Source: Bacteroidales bacterium | GTDB lineage: Bacteria > Bacteroidota > Bacteroidia > Bacteroidales > FEN-979 | Assembly: GCA_023229525.1 (NCBI GenBank) | Contig: JALNZC010000007.1 | Coordinates: 62,001 to 126,000 of the forward strand | Direction of reading: 5' to 3' | DNA length: 64,000 nucleotides | Shown here: piece after piece, positions 9,601 through 17,706 of the stretch | How the letters are laid out: the number at the start of each line of letters is the position of its first letter | Numbering within the stretch: the stretch's first letter is position 1 | The notes under the pieces: model-generated | Databases searched by the model: none | Told to the model about the DNA's origin: nothing | The model's input: only the letters and a program-made list of their open reading frames with translations | Translations under genes and position numbers: made by a program

Positions 9601-11029
9601 AGTTCAGGTTTAACCTGGTGATTGCATTATTTTGAATTGGGATATGGTTTACAGGAAAAATAATTTCAACGGGAAGACCTCCGGAAGTATAATCAAGCAG
9701 TGACCATTTGACAATTTCACCATCATCAGAATTACTTGGATCCTTCTCCTGCACCTGGAGAAAATATTTGACAGACTCTCCGCTGTTTATCTGGTTCATC
9801 AATGGAGCCAGGTCCAGACCAAATTCGATGGTTTTGTCGGCCTCACTGGAGCCACCCTGCATATAAAAATCACCTCCCTGATAGTTGAAAACGGGAAACT
9901 CCTGAACGTAGGAAGGGGTTGTAGCGCTGAGATCGGTGTTGATCCCTGCTGTGACTTTCAGTTTGTTCCGGGAAGTATGTTTGAGGGTGATCTTCATTGT
10001 CAGTTGTGGTTCGCATGTTTCTTTCACATCGAGCACATAAATGGTATGGTTCCAGATTCCTCCGAAATCAATGGCGTCTGCCACGTTTTTATACATGGTA
10101 TAGCAGAATCCCTCATCGCTGCAGCCAGGTCCGGCGTAACCATTGGCAAATTTCAGTCCGCCGATTTCCCAGTCATGCATATCTACTACACCGTCACCAT
10201 TGATGTCGATGTTATTAGTATAAATGCCGTCGCCGTTGAAATCAAAGCGTATGGCATCATTATAACCGCATATTGTATAAGCGTGCGAAGCATAATTGCC
10301 CCAAAAAGTCTGGACATATTTTCCACCTTCCGGAGTGAAGAGCGGTAGAACGTCTGAAGGGGTGCAGAAATAGGAACCATAGATATTTCCCACTCCGCCA
10401 TCTGCAGCGTCTTCCAGGTGATCGAATATCCAATATTTAAGGGTCAGCAATCCTTCCGGCGTATCTGCCCGGATCGCTTTCACACTGGTCAACCGGTTAT
10501 GCATGCCATTATAATATACGTCGTAGCCCGAAATCCACCGTGTAGACCCGCCAAATCCCAGGGTGCCTCCATAATCGGCTACATTCATGTTACCGCAAGC
10601 CCGGACAATCTCCCATGAATCAAAAAAACTTACCCCGGAACCTGTACCACCATTGAGAAAATCCCAGGTAAAATGGGTGGGATAGGTAGTTTCAGGCTGG
10701 TTGGCTGCCAAGTCACGAAGCCGGTCGATCTCGTATGTAAAATTAAAGGCGATACCAGCCGATTGTCCGCATTCTAATCCATATTGCTGGGTTATGGAAC
10801 GAAAGTATTTCTTTTTCGAATTATCAACGCTCACTGGTAATAGTGGCGCATTGGGACCTTTGTAGGCTTCGGGTAATTTCAGTTCAGGTACGTTTGACAA
10901 AACAAACAATTCCTGTGGCGAGAGCGAGACCGGTACTTTTCCCTGCATCGCCGGAAATTCCTGTGCATGGAGACTGGGCACGGAAGCAACAATAAAGGAA
11001 ATAATGACAAAAATGGTAAATTTTTTCAT
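6605..11029 (-). CDS. Giant secreted papain-like (C1) cysteine peptidase with T9SS sorting domain
   Basis: About 1474 residues. A signal peptide ends at HAQ, then a papain-family domain follows. The catalytic triad is Cys92 in ECGQSAG, His254 in NYASHAYTICGY and Asn301 in KFANGY (numbered from an upstream ATG at 11044). Between His and Asn lie two DxNGDG calcium loops of the dockerin/EF-hand type. Then come Ig-like and CARDB-like beta domains with NTGT motifs, and a C-terminal T9SS type A domain starting at NYPNPFNGKT, ending in a short basic tail. The start at 11029 (MKKFTIF) is chosen because a -7 box TAAATTTG lies just upstream at 11055-11062. It is likely secreted to the cell surface. The substrate is unknown. 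Confidence 0.8.
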   Translation of the reverse strand: MKKFTIFVIISFIVASVPSLHAQEFPAMQGKVPVSLSPQELFVLSNVPELKLPEAYKGPNAPLLPVSVDNSKKKYFRSITQQYGLECGQSAGIAFNFTYEIDRLRDLAANQPETTYPTHFTWDFLNGGTGSGVSFFDSWEIVRACGNMNVADYGGTLGFGGSTRWISGYDVYYNGMHNRLTSVKAIRADTPEGLLTLKYWIFDHLEDAADGGVGNIYGSYFCTPSDVLPLFTPEGGKYVQTFWGNYASHAYTICGYNDAIRFDFNGDGIYTNNIDINGDGVVDMHDWEIGGLKFANGYAGPGCSDEGFCYTMYKNVADAIDFGGIWNHTIYVLDVKETCEPQLTMKITLKHTSRNKLKVTAGINTDLSATTPSYVQEFPVFNYQGGDFYMQGGSSEADKTIEFGLDLAPLMNQINSGESVKYFLQVQEKDPSNSDDGEIVKWSLLDYTSGGLPVEIIFPVNHIPIQNNAITRLNLNYTLNFDKPVITSDTLPPALLYQPYDVTLTSTGGASPYHWDVKLDYPESTSSANFPTVSAEKLTLTDNNSGYAIKTLNFDFPFYQKSVNKLYIYADGFILFDDQPYHYPYQVNDMLLFKQTGIISPFMTDLAIYPSSGQGIWYEGNANYAIIRWNASIYNMQGSSNLNFAVKLYPDGTIEYYYGDMIFPISTNWTGGLSGGDNKNYQLSLFNNAPSITPNVLDKFLTCGFPTEMSVSEEGQITGTPTHSYQDMPIKLRVTDNNNIASTKTLLFGSYGLLVTPVITSGGDSLIEFGETADITLKITNTGTQNFQNVHVSILLNDPYVTLTDSTEEIPIINGGETLTLSNAFSFEVASDVPDKHAIQFTMQWIAGGFDFERIFNLMTHAPVLSVTNTHLLDGDNGLLDPGESADILITYKNTGSAKASSIAVQLNSIDTNLTVNPNTATIGLLIPDSSATLTFHVTVGHAASFEHLYKIVSELTANNNFSSQDTVYLLSGQIIEDYETGDFNKFPWFFSGQWPWLLQSAVVVNGEFAARSGGITDNAESVMNLSFQVLTGGEISFWKYVSCEHDPSGNKNYDYLSFKMDGFELGRWDGIIPWNKVTYPVPAGYHTFSWIYHKDYSVSTGWDGCIVDVISMPLIEGALPELSVGPLSFEKSLHPGQSVADSIQITNLGGGILKYSVMVFDTATGNIDRSPDNLNGSYISCTSGEFVPGQAFNWTFSAHNNSSDNENIKHIKLDFPEGVNIAGATNFSGGSLGELILQETPFMGSSLNWFGETTGGLGVLKPGETASASVSGNINKALMNDVFVVYSLTGDSIGENPHLEAGHVKITNSGLGNTWLTLGSNTGDLMHGQTATVHFTIDATGLLQKTYQCSFIARDFYNNKFVIPVTLHVSYPVVVEDPGKTSATRLVGNYPNPFNGKTNLHFQLQTPSSVFISICDLQGVPVRILMNSSLGAGDHLLSWDGNDDQGHNVAAGIYICRMITNDYQGTTKMILIR

Positions 11030-11059
11030 AGGATTAAACACCAAAGGGTTATTGCAAAT

Positions 11060-12526
11060 TTAAGGTTTCTTTTTCCATTGTGCATAAGTATAAATGGCAT
11101 CACGTAAAAGCATCGTGTCCAGTGGAACATTTTGATCCTGTGCTTTTTTCTGAACAAGGGCCAGCCATTCGGCGCTGTTCTTTATCGTCATTGTAATGTA
11201 CTCAATGCTATCGTTATAACTTTTCTCCTCAAGGGTGTTATAATCTCTGTAAAACACATAGGAGGCATCTTCCCGGACCATCGCTTCAACTGTATTTCCC
11301 TTTTTATGCGCTTTATTGACCATGAAACCGAACCATTCGCGGTCGTTGCGGATCTGGTTTTCGATGCGGTAAAGATGGGGCTCCCGGTACCCGGGATGAA
11401 ATGCTGTCCATGCCTCATCTGCAAAATTCCAGAAACCGCAATGGAGGTTGATTTCCGAAACCATCAGCAGAATGATGTCGAATTTTTTCAATTTCTCAAG
11501 AAGGTTGGTTTTATCGACATTGGTGGGTGGATTATTGTTCTGGAAAGGATAAAGTTTGTCGTTGTAATACCAGTATTCCTGATTCTTAAACAATTTCCGT
11601 CCGTAATCTTCTACTATATTCAGGTAATAGCTGTCGGCGATAATAAGGACCGAAAGGTTCTTTTTTTCCGGTGCATCTTCAAAAGCGACCTCCGGGTATG
11701 CCTCCATTGTACCGGGAAGAGGACAAGCCAGATTGAGCAGTTCCCCTATATCGTTGTCAGTACCCCATGGAGTTGGTGAGATAGTGAGGTGGTGAGTATT
11801 GAACTTTGGCAGTTGTTTTCCGGTCTCCGATTCGATTCGGCGGACAAGCGTATCCATGGCAAAAGTGACTCCGAAGAGACTCCAGTGCATTCCGTAACGC
11901 GGGAAAAGCGGGTAACGCGAAGTATCCTTCATCATCAGGAAATAACGGTTCATATCCATATAAGAGACACCCAGGTCGGCGGAACGTTGCAGGAAGTAAG
12001 AATAATTTGTCTGCGGTCTCCATTCCGGGTGAAAGCGACGTGGAATATATTCGGGGTAAAAACTTGCTTTACCCGGCTCATATACCAGCAACAGCGGGAT
12101 ATGGTAGGCTCTTAGGCTATCCTGTACATTTTTAAGCCTGGCCAGTTTTTTATCGATAACCGGTTTCCCGATAAAATAATCACCATTGTATTCGTGCAGG
12201 TAATCTTCTTCGTATAGGTAACAATTGAGTCCTTGTATAAAGCCTTTGGCATGGATCAATCCGAAGAGGCTATAATCACACTGATTGTTAAAGCGGATCA
12301 GGGAGTTGTAAAAGCCGACATGGTCATTCATCCGGTCAGAGTATGTTTGTTGGAATTCACCGGAAAACCATCTTCTCCAGGTAAAAAATTTTAGTGAGGG
12401 ATTTTCTTTAAGCTGAAAATAACCTTTGAGCGGCGGTTCCTTAAACGGATGTAAATATGATTGGGATGCAGAGCCAACTAATACCAGAAAGACAAGTAGA
12501 AAGAGGAATGTTTTGATCTTCCGCAT
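11060..12526 (-). CDS. AlgJ/AlgX-like (SGNH/DHHW family) O-acetylation protein
   Basis: A 488-residue protein with an N-terminal signal anchor. It resembles periplasmic SGNH-like proteins that move acetyl groups onto exported polysaccharides with an MBOAT partner. Visible landmarks are the block LIIADSYYLN (catalytic-serine position) and the GMHWS motif around the conserved His. A paralogue lies at 22.3 kb and an AlgI-like MBOAT at 17.7 kb. It is first in the minus-strand operon down to 2.8 kb, and divergent from the GT2 at 12.6 kb. The alternative is a SGNH esterase; the MBOAT nearby favours acetyl transfer. Confidence 0.75.
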   Translation of the reverse strand: MRKIKTFLFLLVFLVLVGSASQSYLHPFKEPPLKGYFQLKENPSLKFFTWRRWFSGEFQQTYSDRMNDHVGFYNSLIRFNNQCDYSLFGLIHAKGFIQGLNCYLYEEDYLHEYNGDYFIGKPVIDKKLARLKNVQDSLRAYHIPLLLVYEPGKASFYPEYIPRRFHPEWRPQTNYSYFLQRSADLGVSYMDMNRYFLMMKDTSRYPLFPRYGMHWSLFGVTFAMDTLVRRIESETGKQLPKFNTHHLTISPTPWGTDNDIGELLNLACPLPGTMEAYPEVAFEDAPEKKNLSVLIIADSYYLNIVEDYGRKLFKNQEYWYYNDKLYPFQNNNPPTNVDKTNLLEKLKKFDIILLMVSEINLHCGFWNFADEAWTAFHPGYREPHLYRIENQIRNDREWFGFMVNKAHKKGNTVEAMVREDASYVFYRDYNTLEEKSYNDSIEYITMTIKNSAEWLALVQKKAQDQNVPLDTMLLRDAIYTYAQWKKKP

Positions 12527-12554
12527 ACACTGAAAAAATTGTTGAATTTCTGAA

Positions 12555-12562
12555 CAAAACTA
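12555..12562 (-). promoter_or_regulatory. -7 box TAGTTTTG for the 12.5-to-2.8 kb operon
   Basis: Matches the Bacteroidota -7 consensus TAnnTTTG on the minus strand, 28 bp upstream of the ATG. No convincing -33 TTTG at the right spacing was found. Confidence 0.5.
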
Positions 12563-12594
12563 AGGAAATTTCAGACAGATAGGCATTCCTTTTC

Positions 12595-12602
12595 TATCTT
12601 TG
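12595..12602 (+). promoter_or_regulatory. -7 box TATCTTTG for the GT2 gene
   Basis: Fits TAnnTTTG and lies 32 bp upstream of the ATG at 12635. It is back to back with the minus-strand box, making a short divergent promoter region. Confidence 0.55.
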
Positions 12603-12634
12603 TTCATGTTCTGAAATTAACATCTAAATCATTT

Positions 12635-13381
12635 ATGATCCAAAATAAGAGGGTTGTTGTCGTCATGCCAGCATACAATGCTGAAAAGACCCTGGAGCTG
12701 ACAATTTCCGAAATACCCATGCATATTGTCGATAATATTGTGCTCGTCGATGATGCAAGCACCGATAACACTTTTCAGCTCGCACGTTCCATGTCTATTA
12801 CCACTTTAATTCGCCATGATAACAATATAGGATATGGGGGGAATCAAAAGACTTGTTACGATACCGCTCTTGGTTTAGGCGCTGATATTGTGATCATGCT
12901 CCATCCTGATTACCAATATACACCAAAATTAATTCCGGCCATGGCTGAATTGATTGCCAGTGGGCTGTATCATGTTGTCATCGGATCACGTATTTTAGGT
13001 AAAGGGGCATTGAAAGGGAAAATGCCTTTGTACAAATACATCTCCAACCGAATGCTCACGCTCATCCAGAATTTCTTGATGAATGAAAAACTTTCGGAAT
13101 ATCATTCGGGATATCGGGCATTCTCTAGAACCGTACTTGAATCCATCAATTACAGAGCAAATTCAGATGATTTCGTGTTTGATAATCAAATGCTTTCTCA
13201 AATTTTTTATGCCGGATATGAAATTGCAGAAATTACTTGTCCGACTAAATATTTTCCTGAATCCTCTTCGATCAATTTCAGAAAGAGTTTAATTTATGGA
13301 TTGGGCGTGATTCAAACATCCTTTTGCTACTTTTTGCAAAAGAACAAATTGGCACGGTTCAAGATATACCGTAAAGACTGA
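12635..13381 (+). CDS. GT2 glycosyltransferase, polyprenyl-phosphate sugar type
   Basis: A 248-residue GT-A fold transferase related to dolichyl-phosphate mannose/glucose synthases. VVMPAYNAEKTL and LVDDASTDNT mark the nucleotide-binding core, and HPDYQYTP stands where many relatives have a DxD metal site. No membrane segments are evident, so it acts at the cytoplasmic face, loading a sugar onto a lipid carrier for the PMT-like membrane proteins nearby. It is the only plus-strand gene in this part of the glycan region. The start is supported by a TATCTTTG box at 12595. The donor sugar cannot be read from sequence. Confidence 0.85.
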   Translation: MIQNKRVVVVMPAYNAEKTLELTISEIPMHIVDNIVLVDDASTDNTFQLARSMSITTLIRHDNNIGYGGNQKTCYDTALGLGADIVIMLHPDYQYTPKLIPAMAELIASGLYHVVIGSRILGKGALKGKMPLYKYISNRMLTLIQNFLMNEKLSEYHSGYRAFSRTVLESINYRANSDDFVFDNQMLSQIFYAGYEIAEITCPTKYFPESSSINFRKSLIYGLGVIQTSFCYFLQKNKLARFKIYRKD

Positions 13382-13892
13382 AAAGGGACCGTTTATTGAC
13401 ATCCCGGGGTTTTTCTAACATGATTGATTTAAATTGTAATAACTTGTCTGGCAACCTGATAATTGTATTTGGGCAAATGAACATTTAAATATCGACTTTA
13501 TTAATTATGGTTCACATCCGATTACATACGGGAGTTCAGCTGTTTTTGCTTCCGATTTGTCGACGAAAAGATCAATAAACTTCATTCTATAATAGACAGT
13601 AATTATTAGTATGTTTATTTGAAAGGCCGGTAATTTATCGATATAACACTTTTTTTACCCAAAAATTTTAAACTATCCAATGACTATATATTTCAAACAG
13701 GTTCTCTATCTAATTGGATAACTTATTTTGGACCTTCAGGGAATACGATATATTATGATTTAGCCGTTCTTAATATAGGATAAACAAATTCACGGACAGC
13801 CTATTAATAACTGATTTGGATACTATTAAACGACTTGGTTTTAATACAATTCGATTTTCCGCAATGGTTAAACCTTCATCTCATACTGAAAA
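13382..13892. other. AT-rich gene-free stretch with decayed sequence
   Basis: About 510 bp without a believable ORF, promoter or RNA. Short open patches are interrupted by stops in every frame. Because a recognisable coding remnant follows at once (13893-14216), this is probably the more decayed part of the same lost gene, but nothing in it can be aligned by eye. Confidence 0.4.
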
Positions 13893-14216
13893 CTCATTAA
13901 ATCTATCCCTAAATATACTGGTGAAAATCCTGTCATCAAAGCGGAAGTTTATATTTTTCCTCCCGAGAATGGATTTCATCTGGGGAATTTGTTTGTTATT
14001 TCCATTGAAAATAATGGGAATTCTTACAATTATTCATCAGCTATACTGAATAAACTAAACCTGCGCCAAAATCAATGGAATAAAGTGGTCATCCGTGCCC
14101 CTCTGGACCAAGTGAAATCCCAGAATGATGTGCTTAAGGTTTATATCTGGAATCCCGGGAAACAAAAAATCTTTATCGATGATCTGAAGGTGGATCTCAC
14201 CTATCAATCTTTGTAA
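13893..14216 (+). pseudogene. Remnant of a jelly-roll module (C-terminal end of a lost membrane protein)
   Basis: In one frame this stretch encodes about 107 residues, beginning ...KSIPKYTGENPVIKAEV and ending with NDVLKVYIWNP plus IFIDDLKVDL. This is clearly the same module as the C-terminus of the 20.3-kb protein (NDILKVYLWNP, IRMDDLIVYY). There is no start codon, stops lie upstream (TGA at 13887), and a frameshift separates it from further similarity. It is on the opposite strand to its relatives and overlaps the end of the neighbouring GT2 gene by 13 bp. Read as the surviving 3' end of a fourth PMT-like gene. Confidence 0.7.
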
Positions 14217-14932
14217 TATCCCCGTATATTATTCAGTTTTATCCAAAAGAGGTCAAAGAACATCCCAATACCATGACGAAGAACACGGACGGTTGATTTT
14301 TCTTGGTTACTCAACCGGACCGGAATCCGTTTGATTTCGAAATTCTGTTTCAAGGCGATATACAGTAATTCCACATCAAATGCAAAACCATTGATCCTGG
14401 CATGTTGAAAAATAAAATCAGCAACTTCTCCTCTGAATCCTTTAAGCCCACATTGGGTATCGAAAAAATTGGCAGTAACGATGGTACCGACAAAACGCGT
14501 AAAAAACACACTTGTTAACTTTCTTAATTCAGGGATTTCAGTTAAATAGGATGATCCTTTTAAATTCCGATCTCCGATTACCAACTGGAATTCTTTAAAA
14601 TCAAGGTATCGTAATATTGTTCCGATGGCATCGAGTTCATAAGGGATATCGGCGTCGGTAAAAATTCTGAATAAACCCCGCGCTACCTTCATTCCGGTAC
14701 GTACCGCCGCTCCCTTTCCCATATTTTCTTCGTTCTGACAAAAAACACAGGCCAATTTACGACATACTGCTTCAGTCATCCCATGGTCATTACTTCCATC
14801 ATCCACAACGATCACTTCATAGGTATAATCTTGTTTTTGCAAATAGGAAAGTAGAACCGGCAAGTTTTTTTCTAAAATTCCCGCTGACTTATATGATGGA
14901 ACAACGACACTAAGATATAATTGATCTGACAT
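14204..14932 (-). CDS. GT2 glycosyltransferase, dolichyl-phosphate glucose synthase-like
   Basis: A 242-residue cytoplasmic transferase with VVPSYKSAGILE, VVDDGSNDHG and the metal-binding FTDADIPYEL motif. The NMGKGAAVRTGM stretch is typical of enzymes making polyprenyl-phosphate sugars. There are no C-terminal membrane helices, unlike the fused bacterial types. It is last in an operon of MBOAT, membrane protein, methyltransferase and GT2, 13 bp after the methyltransferase. Its product would be the donor for the PMT-like proteins at 20.3, 23.5, 25.1 and 35.3 kb. The sugar is not predictable. Confidence 0.85.
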   Translation of the reverse strand: MSDQLYLSVVVPSYKSAGILEKNLPVLLSYLQKQDYTYEVIVVDDGSNDHGMTEAVCRKLACVFCQNEENMGKGAAVRTGMKVARGLFRIFTDADIPYELDAIGTILRYLDFKEFQLVIGDRNLKGSSYLTEIPELRKLTSVFFTRFVGTIVTANFFDTQCGLKGFRGEVADFIFQHARINGFAFDVELLYIALKQNFEIKRIPVRLSNQEKSTVRVLRHGIGMFFDLFWIKLNNIRGYYKD

Positions 14933-14945
14933 TTAAACTTATTTT

Positions 14946-15695
14946 TCAAGAAAAAGGTTGTGACCTTTTAAGATATTGTGCTGCTTTATCAAATTTAGGT
15001 CCTGTACATTTTATAAAACGATAAAAACTTAATTTTTTGTTTATCCCAAATACGCGCGTTGACATAGCATGGAAAAAATATTGTAACACTGATTCGATTT
15101 CATCAGCGGTATTGACATGTTCGTATTTCATTAATATTTGATAATTCAGTCCGTAGAGACGTTTAAATTCATATCCGGTAATTAACGTACCCAGTTTCCA
15201 TAAAATAGTTCCTTCATTGGGAATAGCTACCCGTAAAGTGCCTTCTTTTTCGAGCAATGTGACTGCTTTTGCAACGACTTCAGGCAAATTAAGGATATGC
15301 TCAAAGGTAGCAATAGAAGTAATTCTGTTATATTTGGTTTCCCCAGGGATTTCATTTATGTCTGAATAAACATTGCGGACCCGACCAAGGTAACTCGATC
15401 CGGCATATAACTTTTCAAAAGGTTCTACAATATCATAAAGATTCACATATGGTTCAAAAGGCAGCTGGTTAAGCATGCCTGCACCAATCTCGAGGGTTGT
15501 CTTTTCGCTGCTTTTTTTCTCTTGAACATCCTCCGCCACTTTAGCATGCAGCCATTTTTCCAGCTTCATTGAGAACTTGGTTGCATTTGTAGCTCCCTGT
15601 CTGTTCTTTTTATAATGCGATTCATAAATGGACCGAAATTCAGGAGGGAGTTCTTCTCGTTCTTTTGGAAAGTTTTCCAGTACCAGATGTTTCAT
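14946..15695 (-). CDS. SAM-dependent methyltransferase
   Basis: A 249-residue class I methyltransferase. The SAM-binding motif I is LEIGAGML at about residue 69, with an acidic end of strand 2 (YDIVEP). ITSIATFEHI sits where motif IV and the following helix are expected, and LRVAIPNEG follows. The N-terminus (about 65 residues) is a helical extension. It lies inside the glycan operon between a membrane protein and a GT2, so a sugar or lipid-linked glycan is the likely substrate, by inference only. No signal peptide, so cytoplasmic. Confidence 0.8.
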   Translation of the reverse strand: MKHLVLENFPKEREELPPEFRSIYESHYKKNRQGATNATKFSMKLEKWLHAKVAEDVQEKKSSEKTTLEIGAGMLNQLPFEPYVNLYDIVEPFEKLYAGSSYLGRVRNVYSDINEIPGETKYNRITSIATFEHILNLPEVVAKAVTLLEKEGTLRVAIPNEGTILWKLGTLITGYEFKRLYGLNYQILMKYEHVNTADEIESVLQYFFHAMSTRVFGINKKLSFYRFIKCTGPKFDKAAQYLKRSQPFS

Positions 15696-15768
15696 TTTTC
15701 AGGAGGATTGGTTAAGAAAGGTCAGGAGCAAAAAAGGATTGAAAAAGTGTCGTTCGATGACACCCATG

Positions 15769-17685
15769 TTAAAGATAGAAATATTTGTTCTTTCGATTAA
15801 TCATATTCGAAACCTGAATACTGGTTAAATCAATACCCGCAGACTGAATTGTAAATATCGTGGCCGCGTTACCCTTTTTTGTATTACAGATATTTATTTC
15901 GATTGTTCTTTCATTGGAAATAGTATCATGAATATGATTAATCTGCAAGGGAATATTTTGAAGTGCCGGGTCTCCCTTAATTCTGAAACTGACAGTGAAT
16001 ATTTTATATTTAGAATAATACTCCATCAATGTTTTATCTGCGTAATGGTTAACCACAGAATCCTTTTGTTGGAGTGGTGCCATCTGAGCCATTATCAGAA
16101 GAAAATCTTCCGATTTTTCGGCTTGTCGTATAGTTAAGAAGTAAGGTGATAATTGTACTTTCTTTGAATAATCAAGAAAATAACCGGCATCCCTCCCAAC
16201 CGGGTAAGTGATTCCGTTTTTGGCCTCGAAATATTCATACCAGTTAAATTCTTGCTCAGTTAAACTACGTGCACAATAAGATGGATTCTCCCATAAATCC
16301 TTTGCATAAAAAGGTGAACCGGCTGGAATTGATTTAAATTCTTCGGTCTTTAAAAGTTCATCTACTGCATATAGTCGTAAATTTGCACTGCGGATATCTT
16401 TTGCAATGGAATAATTCGAAAAATCGGTCAATACGGAACAAATAAAAAACCCGAAAACAATTATTACAGTGATGATCTTTTTAATAATCAAACTAAAATT
16501 TAAAAGGTTTATAAAATAACTGAACAGAAGGGCGAGGAAAAACAAAGTGCCGAAAAAAGAGAAAAAGGTTGTAACATAACCAATCATGTCACCATTTTCG
16601 ACATAATTTCTATATTTAACAGTCATTGCTAACGGGATATGCGGCATAAAAATTATTAGAACAGAAATTGCCAAACCTACCAGTAACTTTTTAATTTTAA
16701 CCGGGGGAAGGCTAATGAGTAATTTATACCCGAGATAAGCCACCAATATGCCTTTAACAATCCATTCCACCCTGGCACTTAAGATAAGGTTTAATACCAC
16801 CGGGGAATAACCGGTAACCAAGTCCGATTTGTCCCAAAAAATATAATGTGAAGTCTCATAAACAGTTAAAGGAAATGAAGAGTACGACAATCTCCATAAG
16901 AAATATAAAAATGAAGAAAAGCTTATCTTGATCGAACCAAAACTGGTACCGGGGTACTGGGAAGGATGATAAATCCGGAAGACAAAGTAAGCGGTAAGAT
17001 AGAATATTCCGATGAGCAGGAAAGGAAGAAATTGTAATATAATATGTTTAATTTTTTCAGTAATCCTTATTTCTTTTTGAAAATTATTTGCAATAACAAC
17101 GATGAATACAAACAACAAAAACAAAATATAGGTTTCATAAAACATCAAACCGACTCCAAATAAAAAAGCAGAAAAAAACAGTAGTTTTTTCTTGTTTCTC
17201 TGATAAAAACGGATTAAGTAATAAATAGACAAAAGGAGCAAGAAAAAGGAAAATGTAAAATAAAACGGATAAGAGACAAAAAGACTGGTATGCTTTGATA
17301 TCTGCATTGTAACTAGAAAAAGCAATAGGTAAAAACACGCCATTTCCTTTGATTTTGTCACCAAAAAGACAATTTTTGCAAACAGCAAAAAACACATGAT
17401 TAGGGGAACATATTGAAAAGCCTTTACAACTGCCATATTATCAAATAAATACGGCAAACTGTACACTGGTTTTACCAGATAAAAATAAAAGCGTCCTGCC
17501 ACTTCTGCAAAGAGGGAAGACTCGGCCAATACCTGTCCCCTGCGCGCTACCAGGTAAAAGTGAAAATCATCGGCTGTAGCAAATCCGGTAAACAACAAGG
17601 GGTAAAATGTAATTACGGCAATAGAAATTAATGCCAGATAGATCAGCTCCTTATTTTTCGTCATAAAACTTTCATTCATAAACAC
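15769..17685 (-). CDS. Multi-pass membrane protein, probable glycan-related transferase (unassigned family)
   Basis: A 638-residue protein with roughly 11-13 hydrophobic segments over residues 12-430 and a soluble C-terminal part of about 200 residues. The N-terminal loop has TADDFHFYLVARRGQ, an acidic pair just after the first helix. This is the place where GT-C enzymes carry their catalytic acid, so a polyprenyl-sugar-dependent transferase is plausible. The C-terminal end (residues 560-638) is beta-rich but does not carry the FWN...DD signature of its neighbours. Gene order (after the MBOAT, before a methyltransferase and GT2) supports a polysaccharide role. I do not recognise the family. 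Confidence 0.65.
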   Translation of the reverse strand: MFMNESFMTKNKELIYLALISIAVITFYPLLFTGFATADDFHFYLVARRGQVLAESSLFAEVAGRFYFYLVKPVYSLPYLFDNMAVVKAFQYVPLIMCFLLFAKIVFLVTKSKEMACFYLLLFLVTMQISKHTSLFVSYPFYFTFSFFLLLLSIYYLIRFYQRNKKKLLFFSAFLFGVGLMFYETYILFLLFVFIVVIANNFQKEIRITEKIKHIILQFLPFLLIGIFYLTAYFVFRIYHPSQYPGTSFGSIKISFSSFLYFLWRLSYSSFPLTVYETSHYIFWDKSDLVTGYSPVVLNLILSARVEWIVKGILVAYLGYKLLISLPPVKIKKLLVGLAISVLIIFMPHIPLAMTVKYRNYVENGDMIGYVTTFFSFFGTLFFLALLFSYFINLLNFSLIIKKIITVIIVFGFFICSVLTDFSNYSIAKDIRSANLRLYAVDELLKTEEFKSIPAGSPFYAKDLWENPSYCARSLTEQEFNWYEYFEAKNGITYPVGRDAGYFLDYSKKVQLSPYFLTIRQAEKSEDFLLIMAQMAPLQQKDSVVNHYADKTLMEYYSKYKIFTVSFRIKGDPALQNIPLQINHIHDTISNERTIEINICNTKKGNAATIFTIQSAGIDLTSIQVSNMINRKNKYFYL

Positions 17686-17706
17686 TCCATTGAAAAAATT
17701 TTGGAT

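Noticed and set aside
13816..14049. 77-codon ORF overlapping the jelly-roll remnant
   Set aside because: It is in the wrong frame for the recognisable module and is a by-product of the frameshift.
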